Of a DNA stretch of 64,000 nt, positions 27,201-35,718 are shown piece by piece. A program made the position numbers and the translations under genes. Source of the DNA: Nocardioides caeni (GTDB lineage: Bacteria > Actinomycetota > Actinomycetes > Propionibacteriales > Nocardioidaceae). How positions within the stretch are numbered: the stretch's first letter is position 1; each line of letters opens with the position of its first letter. A model generated the notes under the pieces. That model was not told where the DNA came from. It saw nothing but the letters and a program-made list of their open reading frames with translations, and did no database searches. Where the stretch lies: contig NZ_STGW01000003.1 of the NCBI RefSeq assembly GCF_004912195.1, positions 62,001 to 126,000 of the forward strand. The letters are read 5' to 3'.

Positions 27201-28720
27201 AGCGGGTGCGATCTCGCTTCGCGCTTCATGGCGAGCCGGCAGCGATGGGGTCGACCTTTGACGTGGACGGATTGCGCATCCGAGTCGACCTGCCGGCGGA
27301 TATCGCCGTCCCGGACGACCTCATGCCCGGGCTGCGCAGTGCCTGGTTCAAGCACGTCCTGCTCAATGATGGTGAGTTGCTGAGCTTCCTGAATAGCTTC
27401 CGAATCGACTGGCTTCACCAGTGCCTCGAGGCCATGCTGCTCACGACGGCAGTACGGGATCAGATCACCCTCGCGGAGGCGTACACATCGATCCATGACT
27501 CCTTCGACGACAAACTGGAGGAAACCCTCGACGCCATGTTCCGGGCGTCGAGCGTGATCGAGTCAGAGTCCGCGGTGCTGTCACGAATGGGCGCCCGACT
27601 CAAGGAGGCACTAAAGAACCCGGCCATCGCCTCCCGTCTCGACGCACTGGCACCGCAGTACTGGTCTCCTGAGCCCACAGCATTCAATCGATGGCTCCGC
27701 GAACGGACGCTTTCGACTCTCGGGCACGCGACGCTCGCTGCAGCCAGACAGATCTGCCCGGAGCACGATCCTGAAAGCGTCATCGTTGACATCGAACCCG
27801 GATATGACTCCGACGGCCGACCGCGAGTCGGGGAGATCTGGCTGTCGGAATCGTCGATCGGGGGCGGTGGATTCATAGAGGCCCTCGGAGCGCGCGTCCG
27901 CCCCGATCCTCGACGACTCCTTCGGCTTATCCTTCGAGCTACACAGCCCAGTACATACGAACTCGTTGACGGCCATCTTCAGCGCGTTATCGATCTGACG
28001 ACGACCGACGGAACGTGGTCTGGCCTCGTCAACGACTTTCGGACTGCGCCTGATCAGGCAAGCCGCATCGAGGCGCTCGGTCGGATCCGGGATGGCCTTC
28101 GCCGATCCGGCATCTACGGCGCAGAACAGTCGGTGGTGTCGTCGCTTGCGAGTCGCGTTCTGCGGCCAGGATCGACCCCAGCAACGGACTTGGCGTTGTC
28201 AACTGTAACCACCGAGTGGAAGGCAGAAGAGCGGCGGCTCGGCGTCGAGATCCCACCTCGCACCTGGGCGTATCTGATGCGTGATCGCGTCGACTTGGAT
28301 CCTGGTCTCGTCCTCGCAGGTGGAGGCGGCGAGCGCCAGCGAATGGATGCGGTGCAGAGCATGCTGTGGCCACGCGGATGGCAACTCCGTGCTGAACAAC
28401 TGAACGCGTGGAATCCGTTTGCCGAGAACCCGCCCGCAGCACCCGACCTGCTGCGGTCTCTCGCTACCGCGGGCGATCCCCCGCTCCCGCTCACCGGCGA
28501 CTTCCGTGTACGAGTTCGGCAAGCCCTGGCGCGCACGGGGTCTACGCAGGTCCTAGCCACTCCCGGTCAGGCCGGAGAGCTCGCGGATCTGCTCGTGGAC
28601 GTCAGCGTCGAGCCCGTAGTCACCGAATACCTCAATGTCTATCCGCGAGTTGTGGAGATCGACCACCGGGCGAACGGCGACGTCGTCGTCGCCCTCGAAC
28701 TGGCCGAGGTGTCGGCGTGA
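24224..28720 (+). CDS. dpdJ: DpdJ, very large DEAD/DEAH-type helicase
   Basis: 1498 residues, the largest protein here. N-terminal superfamily-2 helicase: Walker A GAGTGSGKTN near residue 185, a Cys4 cluster (CPGDGFAQC and CGTC, residues 286-320) inserted between motifs, LLDEIHTYDG near 376 (DEIH) and FLQRKGRAGRKR near 624 (motif VI). The layout recalls DrmA/Lhr-like helicases of other defence systems. The C-terminal 800 residues have no motif I recognise. Expected in the restriction arm. GTGA overlap with dpdK. Confidence 0.83.
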   Translation: MTPALLTRILDRLESLEDPLLCWGVVDGGFSTDELSKVISDELTASHEWDLGADDIIEAMTTQALLVHDSSSSPARWRTRNGETIRLVARLRQTFLGQPWQSGTNLISDFRYARRPRFYPKRDHPWTAAIEGAAGPVDAYRNVVEVMTQRDGKHDLLGGFQVRATRHILTALQSQTTTATVVGAGTGSGKTNAFYLPAFSYLAGITNPSAWTRALAVYPRTELLKDQLDTAFAHSCRLDDLWKRSIGRSMTIGALYGSTPTNAKNVRLPYRGWGRRAHGMASPQMRCPGDGFAQCGGELVWPNEDIDAGVERLVCGTCRRSFGQDQVVLTRQSMQSSPPDLLFVTTEMLNRGLSDLNLTRPLGIDVPVSKKPRMMLLDEIHTYDGTTGAQAAMVLRRWHHSVQAPIAFVGLSATLSNPIRHMADLTGVDDELVTSITPEAEELEYEGAEYLLALRSDPTSGASVLSSTIQAAMLLPRTQDEPATRISSGVYGTKAFVFTDDLDVTNRLFSYLLDAEGQRYAFGKTKSFKPPLASLRSNANGGDVTQQRRAGQLWDLPIAIGHKFATLGDGLRVSRTTSQDAGVTADSQLIVATASLEVGFDDPDVGVVLQHKAPRGVAAFLQRKGRAGRKRTMRPYTVVVLSDYGRDRATYESWDTLFDPVLPDLVLPIRNRAVLRMQATIAMVDWLTTQLRQQGIPRTTIGWTALGQKPAESFAKPGRETQLKAVEILNEALRDPDRQRSLRTWVQNALGLSDAEASEVLWHPPRPLLLQAIPTLRRRLQHNWGVADVTRVHEFRDLMGGNPLPDFFPMNLFSELALPEAFVSIPPQSDRDTERELQPMGLGQMLREYAPGRVSRRFATRNLEHRHWIPVPIGIAEPVLELTTILPLFGIEEPCTIDIDGVPTTTTVVRPDRVLLELPPKTVKDSSNATMQWRSQFIETGTGLIIRVPRADPVGRLIKDARFFLHAQNAHVNVHRAAVSADATLNLEDGSEQRVRSRFALHGEPAAMGSTFDVDGLRIRVDLPADIAVPDDLMPGLRSAWFKHVLLNDGELLSFLNSFRIDWLHQCLEAMLLTTAVRDQITLAEAYTSIHDSFDDKLEETLDAMFRASSVIESESAVLSRMGARLKEALKNPAIASRLDALAPQYWSPEPTAFNRWLRERTLSTLGHATLAAARQICPEHDPESVIVDIEPGYDSDGRPRVGEIWLSESSIGGGGFIEALGARVRPDPRRLLRLILRATQPSTYELVDGHLQRVIDLTTTDGTWSGLVNDFRTAPDQASRIEALGRIRDGLRRSGIYGAEQSVVSSLASRVLRPGSTPATDLALSTVTTEWKAEERRLGVEIPPRTWAYLMRDRVDLDPGLVLAGGGGERQRMDAVQSMLWPRGWQLRAEQLNAWNPFAENPPAAPDLLRSLATAGDPPLPLTGDFRVRVRQALARTGSTQVLATPGQAGELADLLVDVSVEPVVTEYLNVYPRVVEIDHRANGDVVVALELAEVSA

Positions 28721-29241
28721 GACGGATTACGACTGGGGGCCGCGGGCAGACGCGAGTTCTCAATGACCTCATGCAGAACCTGCTGGTCACAGAGCTCCTG
28801 GTCCCTTCCGGGCAACTGTGGGTCCTGTCGCCGTGGATCTCCGATATTGACGTAATCGACAACACGGCGGGCCAGTTCAAGACTGTGCTGCCGGGTCTCC
28901 CATCACGATGGATTCGCCTGACCGAGGTCTTGATCGAACTGGCTCGTCGTGGGAGCGACGTCCGCGTCCTGACACGTGACGTCGAGAGCAACATCATTGC
29001 TCGGCAGCGACTCGAAAACGTCGGCGGCCTAGGTGCCAAGCCAGCGGTACGAATCCATCCCAAGTTGCACGACAAGGGCATCCTGGGTGACCGGTTCCAC
29101 CTTCAGGGCTCGATGAACTTCACCTACTTCGGACAGGCCGTCAACGCAGAAGGCGTGACATTGACGCGCGATCCCCACGCCATTGCGGAGACGCGGATCG
29201 CTTACAACGCTCTCTACGAAGGTGCCGGTCATGCAGGATGA
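28717..29241 (+). CDS. dpdK: DpdK, phospholipase D-like nuclease
   Basis: 174 residues from a GTG overlapping the dpdJ stop. A single HKD motif, HDKGILGD followed by GSMNFT (residues about 117-134), marks the PLD nuclease fold. PLD enzymes need two HKD motifs, so this protein should act as a homodimer. It is the best candidate for the nuclease that cuts unmodified DNA. The frame is open far upstream, but the GTG at 28717 gives the expected PLD N-terminus and the usual overlap. Confidence 0.82.
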   Translation: MRRITTGGRGQTRVLNDLMQNLLVTELLVPSGQLWVLSPWISDIDVIDNTAGQFKTVLPGLPSRWIRLTEVLIELARRGSDVRVLTRDVESNIIARQRLENVGGLGAKPAVRIHPKLHDKGILGDRFHLQGSMNFTYFGQAVNAEGVTLTRDPHAIAETRIAYNALYEGAGHAG

Positions 29242-31390
29242 CGAGTTCTTTGGCCCCGGCAACGACATCAAGCCCGCTCGCCTGCAACCGGAGCACGAGA
29301 CATCGATCGAGAACTGGCGAGATGCCATTCGACGCGGGCAGATCGCGTTTCTTCCGAGGTCGACCAAGGGCAACCTGTACTGGTATGGGTTCGCTCCTAC
29401 GAAGCGAGAGCAGAAGGAGTTGCTCACGCTCCTAGATGCCTGGGTAGGGCCAACGTTCAGTGACCTGCCTAGGAGCCGAGGGCGGCTGTACCCGCAGGAT
29501 CCGTTTGACACGGCGCTCGCCGCCAACGACGTGCCGCCGCTTCGCTTTGAGGTACTGCCTCGAGGCAGCGGGACGGCTCGCGACGAGGTACGCCAAGCAC
29601 TCCTCGTTCTCTCGAAGTTGGTCTGGAAGCGTCCCCGCTCTGAGTTCGACGCGCCTCGAACCACGGTCGAGGTGCTCGACGACCTAGGCCACGCCATAGG
29701 TGCTCAGGATCGGCGAATCGCCCTTGCATGCCTGCGTGAACTCGAAGCCTTCGCCGATCTCGACCACTCGAACCTCGCGTTCCTCCGCTTGCGCGTTCAC
29801 GCCGGGCTTGGCGACATTGCCGCGATCTTCGCCGACCAGGACTTGGAACACGTCCTCCAACTGCGTCGCCCACTCGGGATCACTCGACTGCTTCAGTTCG
29901 CTGTCTACGAGCGCTACCTAGAAGAGGCCGACGCATCCGGCGACGGAGAATCACTGATCGAAGCTGCCGAGCGGATCCCCACTGGTCTCCGAACACTCAC
30001 AACAGGAGGCACCGCAGGGAGTCGGCGGGCGCTTGTTGTCGAGTTCGTCCTCGCCAGACTTAACGGCGCCGCAACTGCCACTCTTGAGCGGTTGGCCGAT
30101 GAAGCTCAGACCATCTCACCGACGTTGGCGGACACGCTCCGCCTGCTGATTACGCCTGAGGCTGAACCAACTCGGACGCCTCCTGGAGCCCCCGCGGCGA
30201 AGCCAGACGTCACACCGCGCGACGAACTCCACCGACTAATCGAGGAAGGAGAGTTCGCTGCGGCGATCGTCGCTGGTCTGGCCGAGCCGCCATCGACGAC
30301 GACGGCTGCGCTACTGCTCGGATGCGTTAGGGAACTCGAGGACCCGCGTCTCGCCGGTGAAGTCGCGGCCTTCGTCGAGGCCTCGGGACTTGAGGCAGAG
30401 TCCAGCGAACACGACATCGTTGTGCGCGCCGATCTTGACTGGCTCGCCCACTTCCTAACCCCGCAGCGACACCTTGGGTGGCTCGGATGGTTCGATGCCC
30501 TCCAAGCGAACGACGCGGTGGGAATGGACGTCGATTTCAGCGTCTGCGCCGACTGGGCCCCGCTCGACCAGGCGACTGTCGCCAACTGCCTCTCGTCGCT
30601 CGACGAAGAGGCACTAGCTCGTCTCGGAGACCACGGCGGCGCATTCATGGCAACGCATTCGTCCCTGTTCGCGGGCCAGGATGGGGCTCAACTCTGCGAA
30701 CGGGTGCTCGCAGGCTTCGCTGTCAGCGAGAAGAACACCGCAGGAATCCGCCTTCAGACGGTCGCACTGCTCGAGTACCTGGCCGCTGCTGACGCAGGCA
30801 AGGAGTCCCTGGCCGCTTCCTTGCTGTGGACGGAGGACATTCTGCGGGCGGGCACCTCGGCGGTCACAGCAGGTTGGACCGTTGACGTGCTCCAGACCGC
30901 AACTGCCAGCCCACAAGCGCTCGACGCCAAGACTCGACTGTTCTACACCGCATTGGATGTGCTGAGGCCCGTGCGCTCCAGTCTCAGCCTCGCGGACATT
31001 GAAGGACTGCGGTTGGTCGCCGAAGAACTGGCAACCAGCCTGCCCGACGACTTCGAGATCGAGGCATCAACTGCAGACCCGGCTGCTCCCTACCGGCATC
31101 TTGAAGGTTCAGTCGTGGTGCTCTACTCACTCACGGAGTCCGCGATTACCCGCGCTGCTCAAGTCCTTAGGCGGCTCATTCCGGGCATCGACGTACGGAC
31201 GACGTCCGACCATGACGGCAGTCAGCAGTTGGCTGCGCTCAGTGCGAACGCCGATATTTTCGTGATGGTCGCGGCATCCGCGAAGCATGCCGCGACGAAC
31301 TTCATCAAGGACCACCGCGGAGGCCGACCCATCATCCAAGTCAACTCGCGAGGTTCATCTGCCATCCTGCGCGAGCTTGCCGAGGGCTGA
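29231..31390 (+). CDS. dpdD: DpdD
   Basis: 719 residues, ATG at 29231 inside the end of dpdK (a GTG at 29222 is the alternative). N-terminal block WRDAIRRGQIAFLPRSTKGNLYWYGFAP-like (split here: residues 30-57) is distinctive. The last 95 residues look like a Rossmann-type DUF2325 domain: VVVLYSLTESAITRAAQVLR, then ADIFVMVAASAKHAA, then GRPIIQVNSRG. The middle is helical and repeat-like. Assigned as DpdD because it is the one core component otherwise missing and it closes the operon. Its 3' end overlaps a convergent membrane-protein gene by 36 bp. Confidence 0.68.
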   Translation: MQDDEFFGPGNDIKPARLQPEHETSIENWRDAIRRGQIAFLPRSTKGNLYWYGFAPTKREQKELLTLLDAWVGPTFSDLPRSRGRLYPQDPFDTALAANDVPPLRFEVLPRGSGTARDEVRQALLVLSKLVWKRPRSEFDAPRTTVEVLDDLGHAIGAQDRRIALACLRELEAFADLDHSNLAFLRLRVHAGLGDIAAIFADQDLEHVLQLRRPLGITRLLQFAVYERYLEEADASGDGESLIEAAERIPTGLRTLTTGGTAGSRRALVVEFVLARLNGAATATLERLADEAQTISPTLADTLRLLITPEAEPTRTPPGAPAAKPDVTPRDELHRLIEEGEFAAAIVAGLAEPPSTTTAALLLGCVRELEDPRLAGEVAAFVEASGLEAESSEHDIVVRADLDWLAHFLTPQRHLGWLGWFDALQANDAVGMDVDFSVCADWAPLDQATVANCLSSLDEEALARLGDHGGAFMATHSSLFAGQDGAQLCERVLAGFAVSEKNTAGIRLQTVALLEYLAAADAGKESLAASLLWTEDILRAGTSAVTAGWTVDVLQTATASPQALDAKTRLFYTALDVLRPVRSSLSLADIEGLRLVAEELATSLPDDFEIEASTADPAAPYRHLEGSVVVLYSLTESAITRAAQVLRRLIPGIDVRTTSDHDGSQQLAALSANADIFVMVAASAKHAATNFIKDHRGGRPIIQVNSRGSSAILRELAEG

Positions 31391-31735
31391 CGTTGGTCGG
31401 CGGCGCGGCATCCAAGGCCAAGCTCGATTCGCCCCGAGGAGCCAAGCCCGTGCCATCGTCAAGACCGCCAGCACGCCCAGCTTGATGGCGTCCCAGGCGA
31501 CGACCAGCAGAACCAAGTTGAGCCAGCCTGGGGCACCGCTTGCTACCGCGACCGCCAGCGCGTCCGCGACCAACAACAGGCAAGTCGCGACGGCAGCAAC
31601 CCAACCAACGGTCGACCAGCGGGGCTCCCGAGTTCGCACGTGACGGACAAGCAAGTTGGTCGGCGCGTAGAGCGCGATGTAGCGGTGCACCGCTGCGACG
31701 CTGACGATGACGGGCAGGGCCAGAAGGATCAGCAT
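31355..31735 (-). CDS. small membrane protein at the element junction
   Basis: 126 residues if started at the ATG at 31735 (31747 is possible). Three hydrophobic stretches, about residues 1-20, 43-66 and 72-95, are separated by a basic loop (VRHVRTREPRW), so it is a polytopic inner-membrane protein. Same strand as the relaxase upstream, so probably a trailing gene of the mobilisation operon. No family recognised. Its 3' end overlaps the convergent dpdD gene. Confidence 0.6.
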   Translation of the reverse strand: MLILLALPVIVSVAAVHRYIALYAPTNLLVRHVRTREPRWSTVGWVAAVATCLLLVADALAVAVASGAPGWLNLVLLVVAWDAIKLGVLAVLTMARAWLLGANRAWPWMPRRRPTSALGKLAQDGR

Positions 31736-31834
31736 GACTGCCTCCAAACAGTTGGTATCTCCTCGTTACGCCAGTCCGACGACAGACAAGGCTGGCCCCA
31801 GCTAGCCCTGTGGAAGACCGCGGCACCAGTCGAC

Positions 31835-34800
31835 CTATGGACGCGACGCGGCACTCAGTTCGGGCGAACGCGTGGCGGGCGAGCATCCGGTAGACGGTGG
31901 CGACGCGGGCGCTCGCACGGCAGCAATGGCGCGCTGGCGATCCGCCCTTTGAGAGTCGGTCTTCGTGCTGCCACCGACCGGCAGGTCGGACATGACCTTG
32001 TAGCGGTCGCGGTACGCCGCGACTGTCGTTGCCGCCTCAATCCAGGCTTCGCCATGGTCCCCGACGAGTCGCCGAGTCCATGCTTCGCCGCTGACCACGG
32101 CCTCCTCAGCAAGGGCACGAGCGCGGGACTCGATCAGTTCCTTGCGTTGGTCGATCGCCTGTCGGTCCTCGGCTGACATCGGGCCGAGCGGCTCGGGGAT
32201 CAATCCGGCGATGAGTCGTGGACGGAGCCGGCAGCCGCGTGGCGGAGTCGCTGCGAGCTTGTCGACTCGGTAGCGGAGGACCGCTGCGATGTCATCGGCG
32301 TCGTCAAGCCCGTGTCGTCCGACGACCCGAGGCAGCAGACTTTCAAGGTCGTGGTGGTAGGCCTCGGCTCGACGGAGTGCCGCCGCGAGCGGACCGAAGG
32401 CTGTCGACTCGACGACCGCGGCATGCTGCTCGGCGGTCAGCCCGGAACGGCTGAGCAGGTCAGCGAAGCGGTCGTGCTGAGCTTCCGCGGCGATCGTCTC
32501 GAGTTCGGCCGCGAGGCGATCAATGCCACCGTGGAGTTCGTATTCGGCCTCAATGGTCTGCGTGGCCGAGAGGTCGGCGCCGCTGTGCTGGAGGACGCCG
32601 TACAGGACTGTTCGGGCCGTCACGTCATCCGCCTCCGGCGTGGAGTGGCTGTCGTCGGGCTGGTCGAGGGCGACGTACGCGATGTTGGACTCGCGGCCGC
32701 GGGTCATCGAGACGTAGAGGTTCTCTCGGGTCGTGGATGCGGTCACGACGACGTGCGCCGTGTCGACGGTGACGCCCTGAGCGCGATGCGCGGTGACCGC
32801 GTAGCCGAGGTCGACGTGCTCGGCGACGTACTCCGGCGGCAGGACCGCTCGCCCACCGCGGCCATCGAGGCGCTTGACCAGGACAGAGCCGTCACGCCGA
32901 ATGTCGGTGACCAGCCAGCGGTCGCCGTTCTTCACCCACCCGCCGCGCATGGTCCGGATCCGGCGGTCGTTCTGACGCGTGATGACAATGTCGCCCACCG
33001 AGGCTCGGCAGCCGTCGACCAGGTCGACCTCGCGGTGGTCGACCGCACCATCCAGGAGCAGCCGCTCGGCCCGCGCGCGTTCGTTGAGCGCGCGGACGTC
33101 CCCCGCCGACTCCGTCACGAGGATGCTGGCGCGCCCGGCAGCGCAATCGTCGCGCCAGGCGACGTACGCCGCGTCGACCATCTCGTCGGTGAGGCCTTCG
33201 CGAATCCGCTTGTGGCGGCCGTACGTCGAGATGACCTGGACGTCGCCGCGGCTCAACGCGAGGGAGGCCTCCTTCTCCCAGTCGTTGGCGAACCGGTGGA
33301 TCTCCCTCAGCTCCGACACGTCCGCGCGCCGATCGACCAGAAGTGCGAAGGCTCCACCGGCGTCGACGGACTGGAGTTGGTGGGGGTCGCCGACCAGCAA
33401 GATCTTGGCGCCCGCGCCCGCGGCAATCCCCGTCAGCCGGTCGAGGGTCACCGTGTCGGCCAGCGTCGCCTCGTCGACGATCACCAGCTGACCGCGCCGC
33501 TGTTCGGTGCGGCCGCGGTCGTACTCGTGGAGCCACTTCGAGGTGTTCTCGCAGGCGACACCGAGGTCGTCTGCCAGGGCCTGGGCGGCCGCGGCGGATG
33601 GCGCCAGCCCGACGACACTCCCCCGCCCGTGCTTACTGATCCAGGCAGCGCGGAGCGCTCTCATGGTCGTGGTCTTGCCGGCCCCAGCCGGTCCGACCAG
33701 GAGGTCGACCTGGCGCCCTGAGCGACAGATGCTTTCCACCGCGCGGCGCTGCTGATCGGTCAGCGAGACCTTGCCATTGCCGCACGCTCGCCCAGCGACG
33801 CCGACGGACACCGTTGGCGCGGTCACCTTCTCGGCGCGTGCCAACAGCCGCCCCTCGGCCTCGAGCACTGCGATGGAGGAGTACTTCTCACCATGCCGTG
33901 GGCGGAACCGGCTCGTGCCGTCCTCACGCTGAAACCGGACCGGGCTCACTGCGAGCTCCGGCGGAGTGAGGACGACGGAGCGTGCCTGCGCCGCGTCCAC
34001 GACGAGGCCGAGGACGGCCTCGCGGTCCTCGGTCGTCGCGAACCTCAGATCCATCGTCCGCTTCGCTGCCTCGGCCATCAGGTTCCAGTGCGTCCACACA
34101 GCCCGCTTCACGGCCACCGCCGCGACCACCTCGGCGCCGATCGCCTCGATGGCAGCCAGTGTCACGTCCTCCGCTGTCAGGTGGTCACCGTCTCGGCCGA
34201 TCACCGACTGCGACCAGCCTGTGGGCTCGGCGCCCGACCGCTTGGCGGCCCGTTGCCGCCAGCCCGCGGTGAGGTCGGCGAGCGACCGGACCTCCTTCGG
34301 CGGGCGCGTGGCGAGCGTGGCTTGGGCCCGGAGCTCGACGATCGTCCTCGTCGATGGCATCCGCCCGTGGCGAGCGACGTACTCCGCGATGAGCTCGTCC
34401 TTCTTGAGCTCGATCTCGCGGGTGCGGCTGGAGAACTCGGTGATCAGGTCGTCAGTGACGCCGACGATCTCCCATCGGGGATTCCGGTCGGGTCCGCGCT
34501 GCCGCAGCTCCCACTCGATGCCGAGGTCGCGCGACAGCCGGTCCGCCAGGAGTGCGTCGTAGTGGGCAGACAAGCCGGTGCGCGAGGCGAAGACCGGGCG
34601 TCCGTCGAGGCTGCGCCAGCGGCCGTCCATGACGGTGAGGACCTTGTTGGCGACGACGACGTGCGTGTGGAGCTGCGGGTCCCCGGCGCGGGAGTCGAAG
34701 TGGTCGTAGGCGACGGCCGCGACACCCGCCACGTCGACCTGGGCGACGGCGCCGTCAGCGTCGGAGATGCCCGCACGGGTAGCGGCGACCTCTCGCTCGA

Positions 34801-35341
34801 ACAGCGCGATGGCGTCGGCGACCGCCGCATGATGGGCGTCGACGATCCGCGCCTGGGTGACGGCGTCGGCGACACCCCAGAGCACGGAGACCGACTTCGG
34901 GACGCTGAACGTGAGGTCGAACCCCGCCACCGCTCGCCGCATACCGGCCGCGGTCTCCTCAGCCTCGATCCGTGTCGTCTCGGCAGCGCAGTCCTCCTGA
35001 GTCATCTCCGGATCGAGAGCGGCGACGCGTTCGTCGATGCGATCCGAGAGCCTCTTGTACGACGGATACGCGCGGCCGAGTTGTTCTCCCGTGATCGGGT
35101 CTCGGCCCATGCCGACCAGCAGCGCGAGCTGCTCCTCGCTCACGTGCATGCCCGGGCGGAGCTGGCCGACGCCGAATGCGCCGACACCGGATCCGAGCCA
35201 GCGGCCGGGCGGCGTACCGACATCGGAGTAGTAGCGGGTCAGCGGCGTCGACAGGACCCGGTTGCCGTCGCCGGCCGCGACGCTGCGCAGCAGGTACTGG
35301 TAGCCGCTGCCCGCGGACATCCGGCGCATCGAGACCGTCAC
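31835..35341 (-). CDS. MobF-type conjugative relaxase-helicase (TraA/TrwC-like)
   Basis: 1168 residues from a GTG at 35341 (MobF start pattern VTVSMRRMSAGSGYQYLL). The relaxase domain has the TrwC-like tyrosine region (TRYYSD near residue 36) and the metal-binding HF...LHTHVVVANK cluster near 220. The C-terminal helicase is superfamily I, RecD2/TraI-like: GPAGAGKTTTMRAL near 572, VIVDEATLAD near 640 and GDPHQLQSVDAGGAF near 672. It nicks oriT and unwinds the transferred strand. The C-terminal 60 residues are low-complexity. Reads away from the rest of the conjugation genes. Confidence 0.9.
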   Translation of the reverse strand: MTVSMRRMSAGSGYQYLLRSVAAGDGNRVLSTPLTRYYSDVGTPPGRWLGSGVGAFGVGQLRPGMHVSEEQLALLVGMGRDPITGEQLGRAYPSYKRLSDRIDERVAALDPEMTQEDCAAETTRIEAEETAAGMRRAVAGFDLTFSVPKSVSVLWGVADAVTQARIVDAHHAAVADAIALFEREVAATRAGISDADGAVAQVDVAGVAAVAYDHFDSRAGDPQLHTHVVVANKVLTVMDGRWRSLDGRPVFASRTGLSAHYDALLADRLSRDLGIEWELRQRGPDRNPRWEIVGVTDDLITEFSSRTREIELKKDELIAEYVARHGRMPSTRTIVELRAQATLATRPPKEVRSLADLTAGWRQRAAKRSGAEPTGWSQSVIGRDGDHLTAEDVTLAAIEAIGAEVVAAVAVKRAVWTHWNLMAEAAKRTMDLRFATTEDREAVLGLVVDAAQARSVVLTPPELAVSPVRFQREDGTSRFRPRHGEKYSSIAVLEAEGRLLARAEKVTAPTVSVGVAGRACGNGKVSLTDQQRRAVESICRSGRQVDLLVGPAGAGKTTTMRALRAAWISKHGRGSVVGLAPSAAAAQALADDLGVACENTSKWLHEYDRGRTEQRRGQLVIVDEATLADTVTLDRLTGIAAGAGAKILLVGDPHQLQSVDAGGAFALLVDRRADVSELREIHRFANDWEKEASLALSRGDVQVISTYGRHKRIREGLTDEMVDAAYVAWRDDCAAGRASILVTESAGDVRALNERARAERLLLDGAVDHREVDLVDGCRASVGDIVITRQNDRRIRTMRGGWVKNGDRWLVTDIRRDGSVLVKRLDGRGGRAVLPPEYVAEHVDLGYAVTAHRAQGVTVDTAHVVVTASTTRENLYVSMTRGRESNIAYVALDQPDDSHSTPEADDVTARTVLYGVLQHSGADLSATQTIEAEYELHGGIDRLAAELETIAAEAQHDRFADLLSRSGLTAEQHAAVVESTAFGPLAAALRRAEAYHHDLESLLPRVVGRHGLDDADDIAAVLRYRVDKLAATPPRGCRLRPRLIAGLIPEPLGPMSAEDRQAIDQRKELIESRARALAEEAVVSGEAWTRRLVGDHGEAWIEAATTVAAYRDRYKVMSDLPVGGSTKTDSQRADRQRAIAAVRAPASPPSTGCSPATRSPELSAASRP

Positions 35342-35718
35342 GGCCGTTTCCGTCCCACAGCGCTCAGGTGCGCGTCCTTCTCCACAACCCCCTCGATCTG
35401 CACACCGTGTGACGGCGAGGAGGCGGTAGTCCAGGAATGGCGGAAGCGGGACGGGACGAGGGCGGAGGACGCGATGGGCAGGTGAGAGGACGTGGTGACC
35501 GAGAGGGACTGAAGGAGCGACGGGAGAGAGGACAGAGGGCTGAGGTGCGACGACGGGCTTGGGCAGAGACGAGCACCTGACCCCTGAAACGACCCGGGCA
35601 AAGACGTCGGGTCCGGATCCGTGAATCAGGCTTACGATGAGGTTCAGACGATGCACGCACCGCCCCTGGGACGTCGTCGCGCCTCATCGCCCTAAGGCGA
35701 GAGGAAGCAAGATCCCCC
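35342..35718. other. divergent non-coding region, candidate oriT/promoters
   Basis: 377 bp between the relaxase and the rightward lipoprotein gene. The top strand of about 35405-35545 is strikingly purine-rich with GGA/GAGG repeats. GACCCG (35591-35596) pairs with CGGGTC (35608-35613), and a -10-like TACGAT lies at 35633-35638 upstream of the rightward operon. Its place beside the relaxase makes it the natural oriT candidate, but no nick-site consensus was identified. Confidence 0.35.

Noticed and set aside
32312..35485. long rightward frames (469 and 530 codons) over the relaxase
   Set aside because: Complement of clear relaxase and helicase motifs; no domain of their own.
35571..35600. CTGACCCCTGAAACGACCC, similar in words to the hairpin arm after glnA, considered as an attachment repeat
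   Set aside because: The shared words are permuted, not a true direct repeat, so it does not support att sites.
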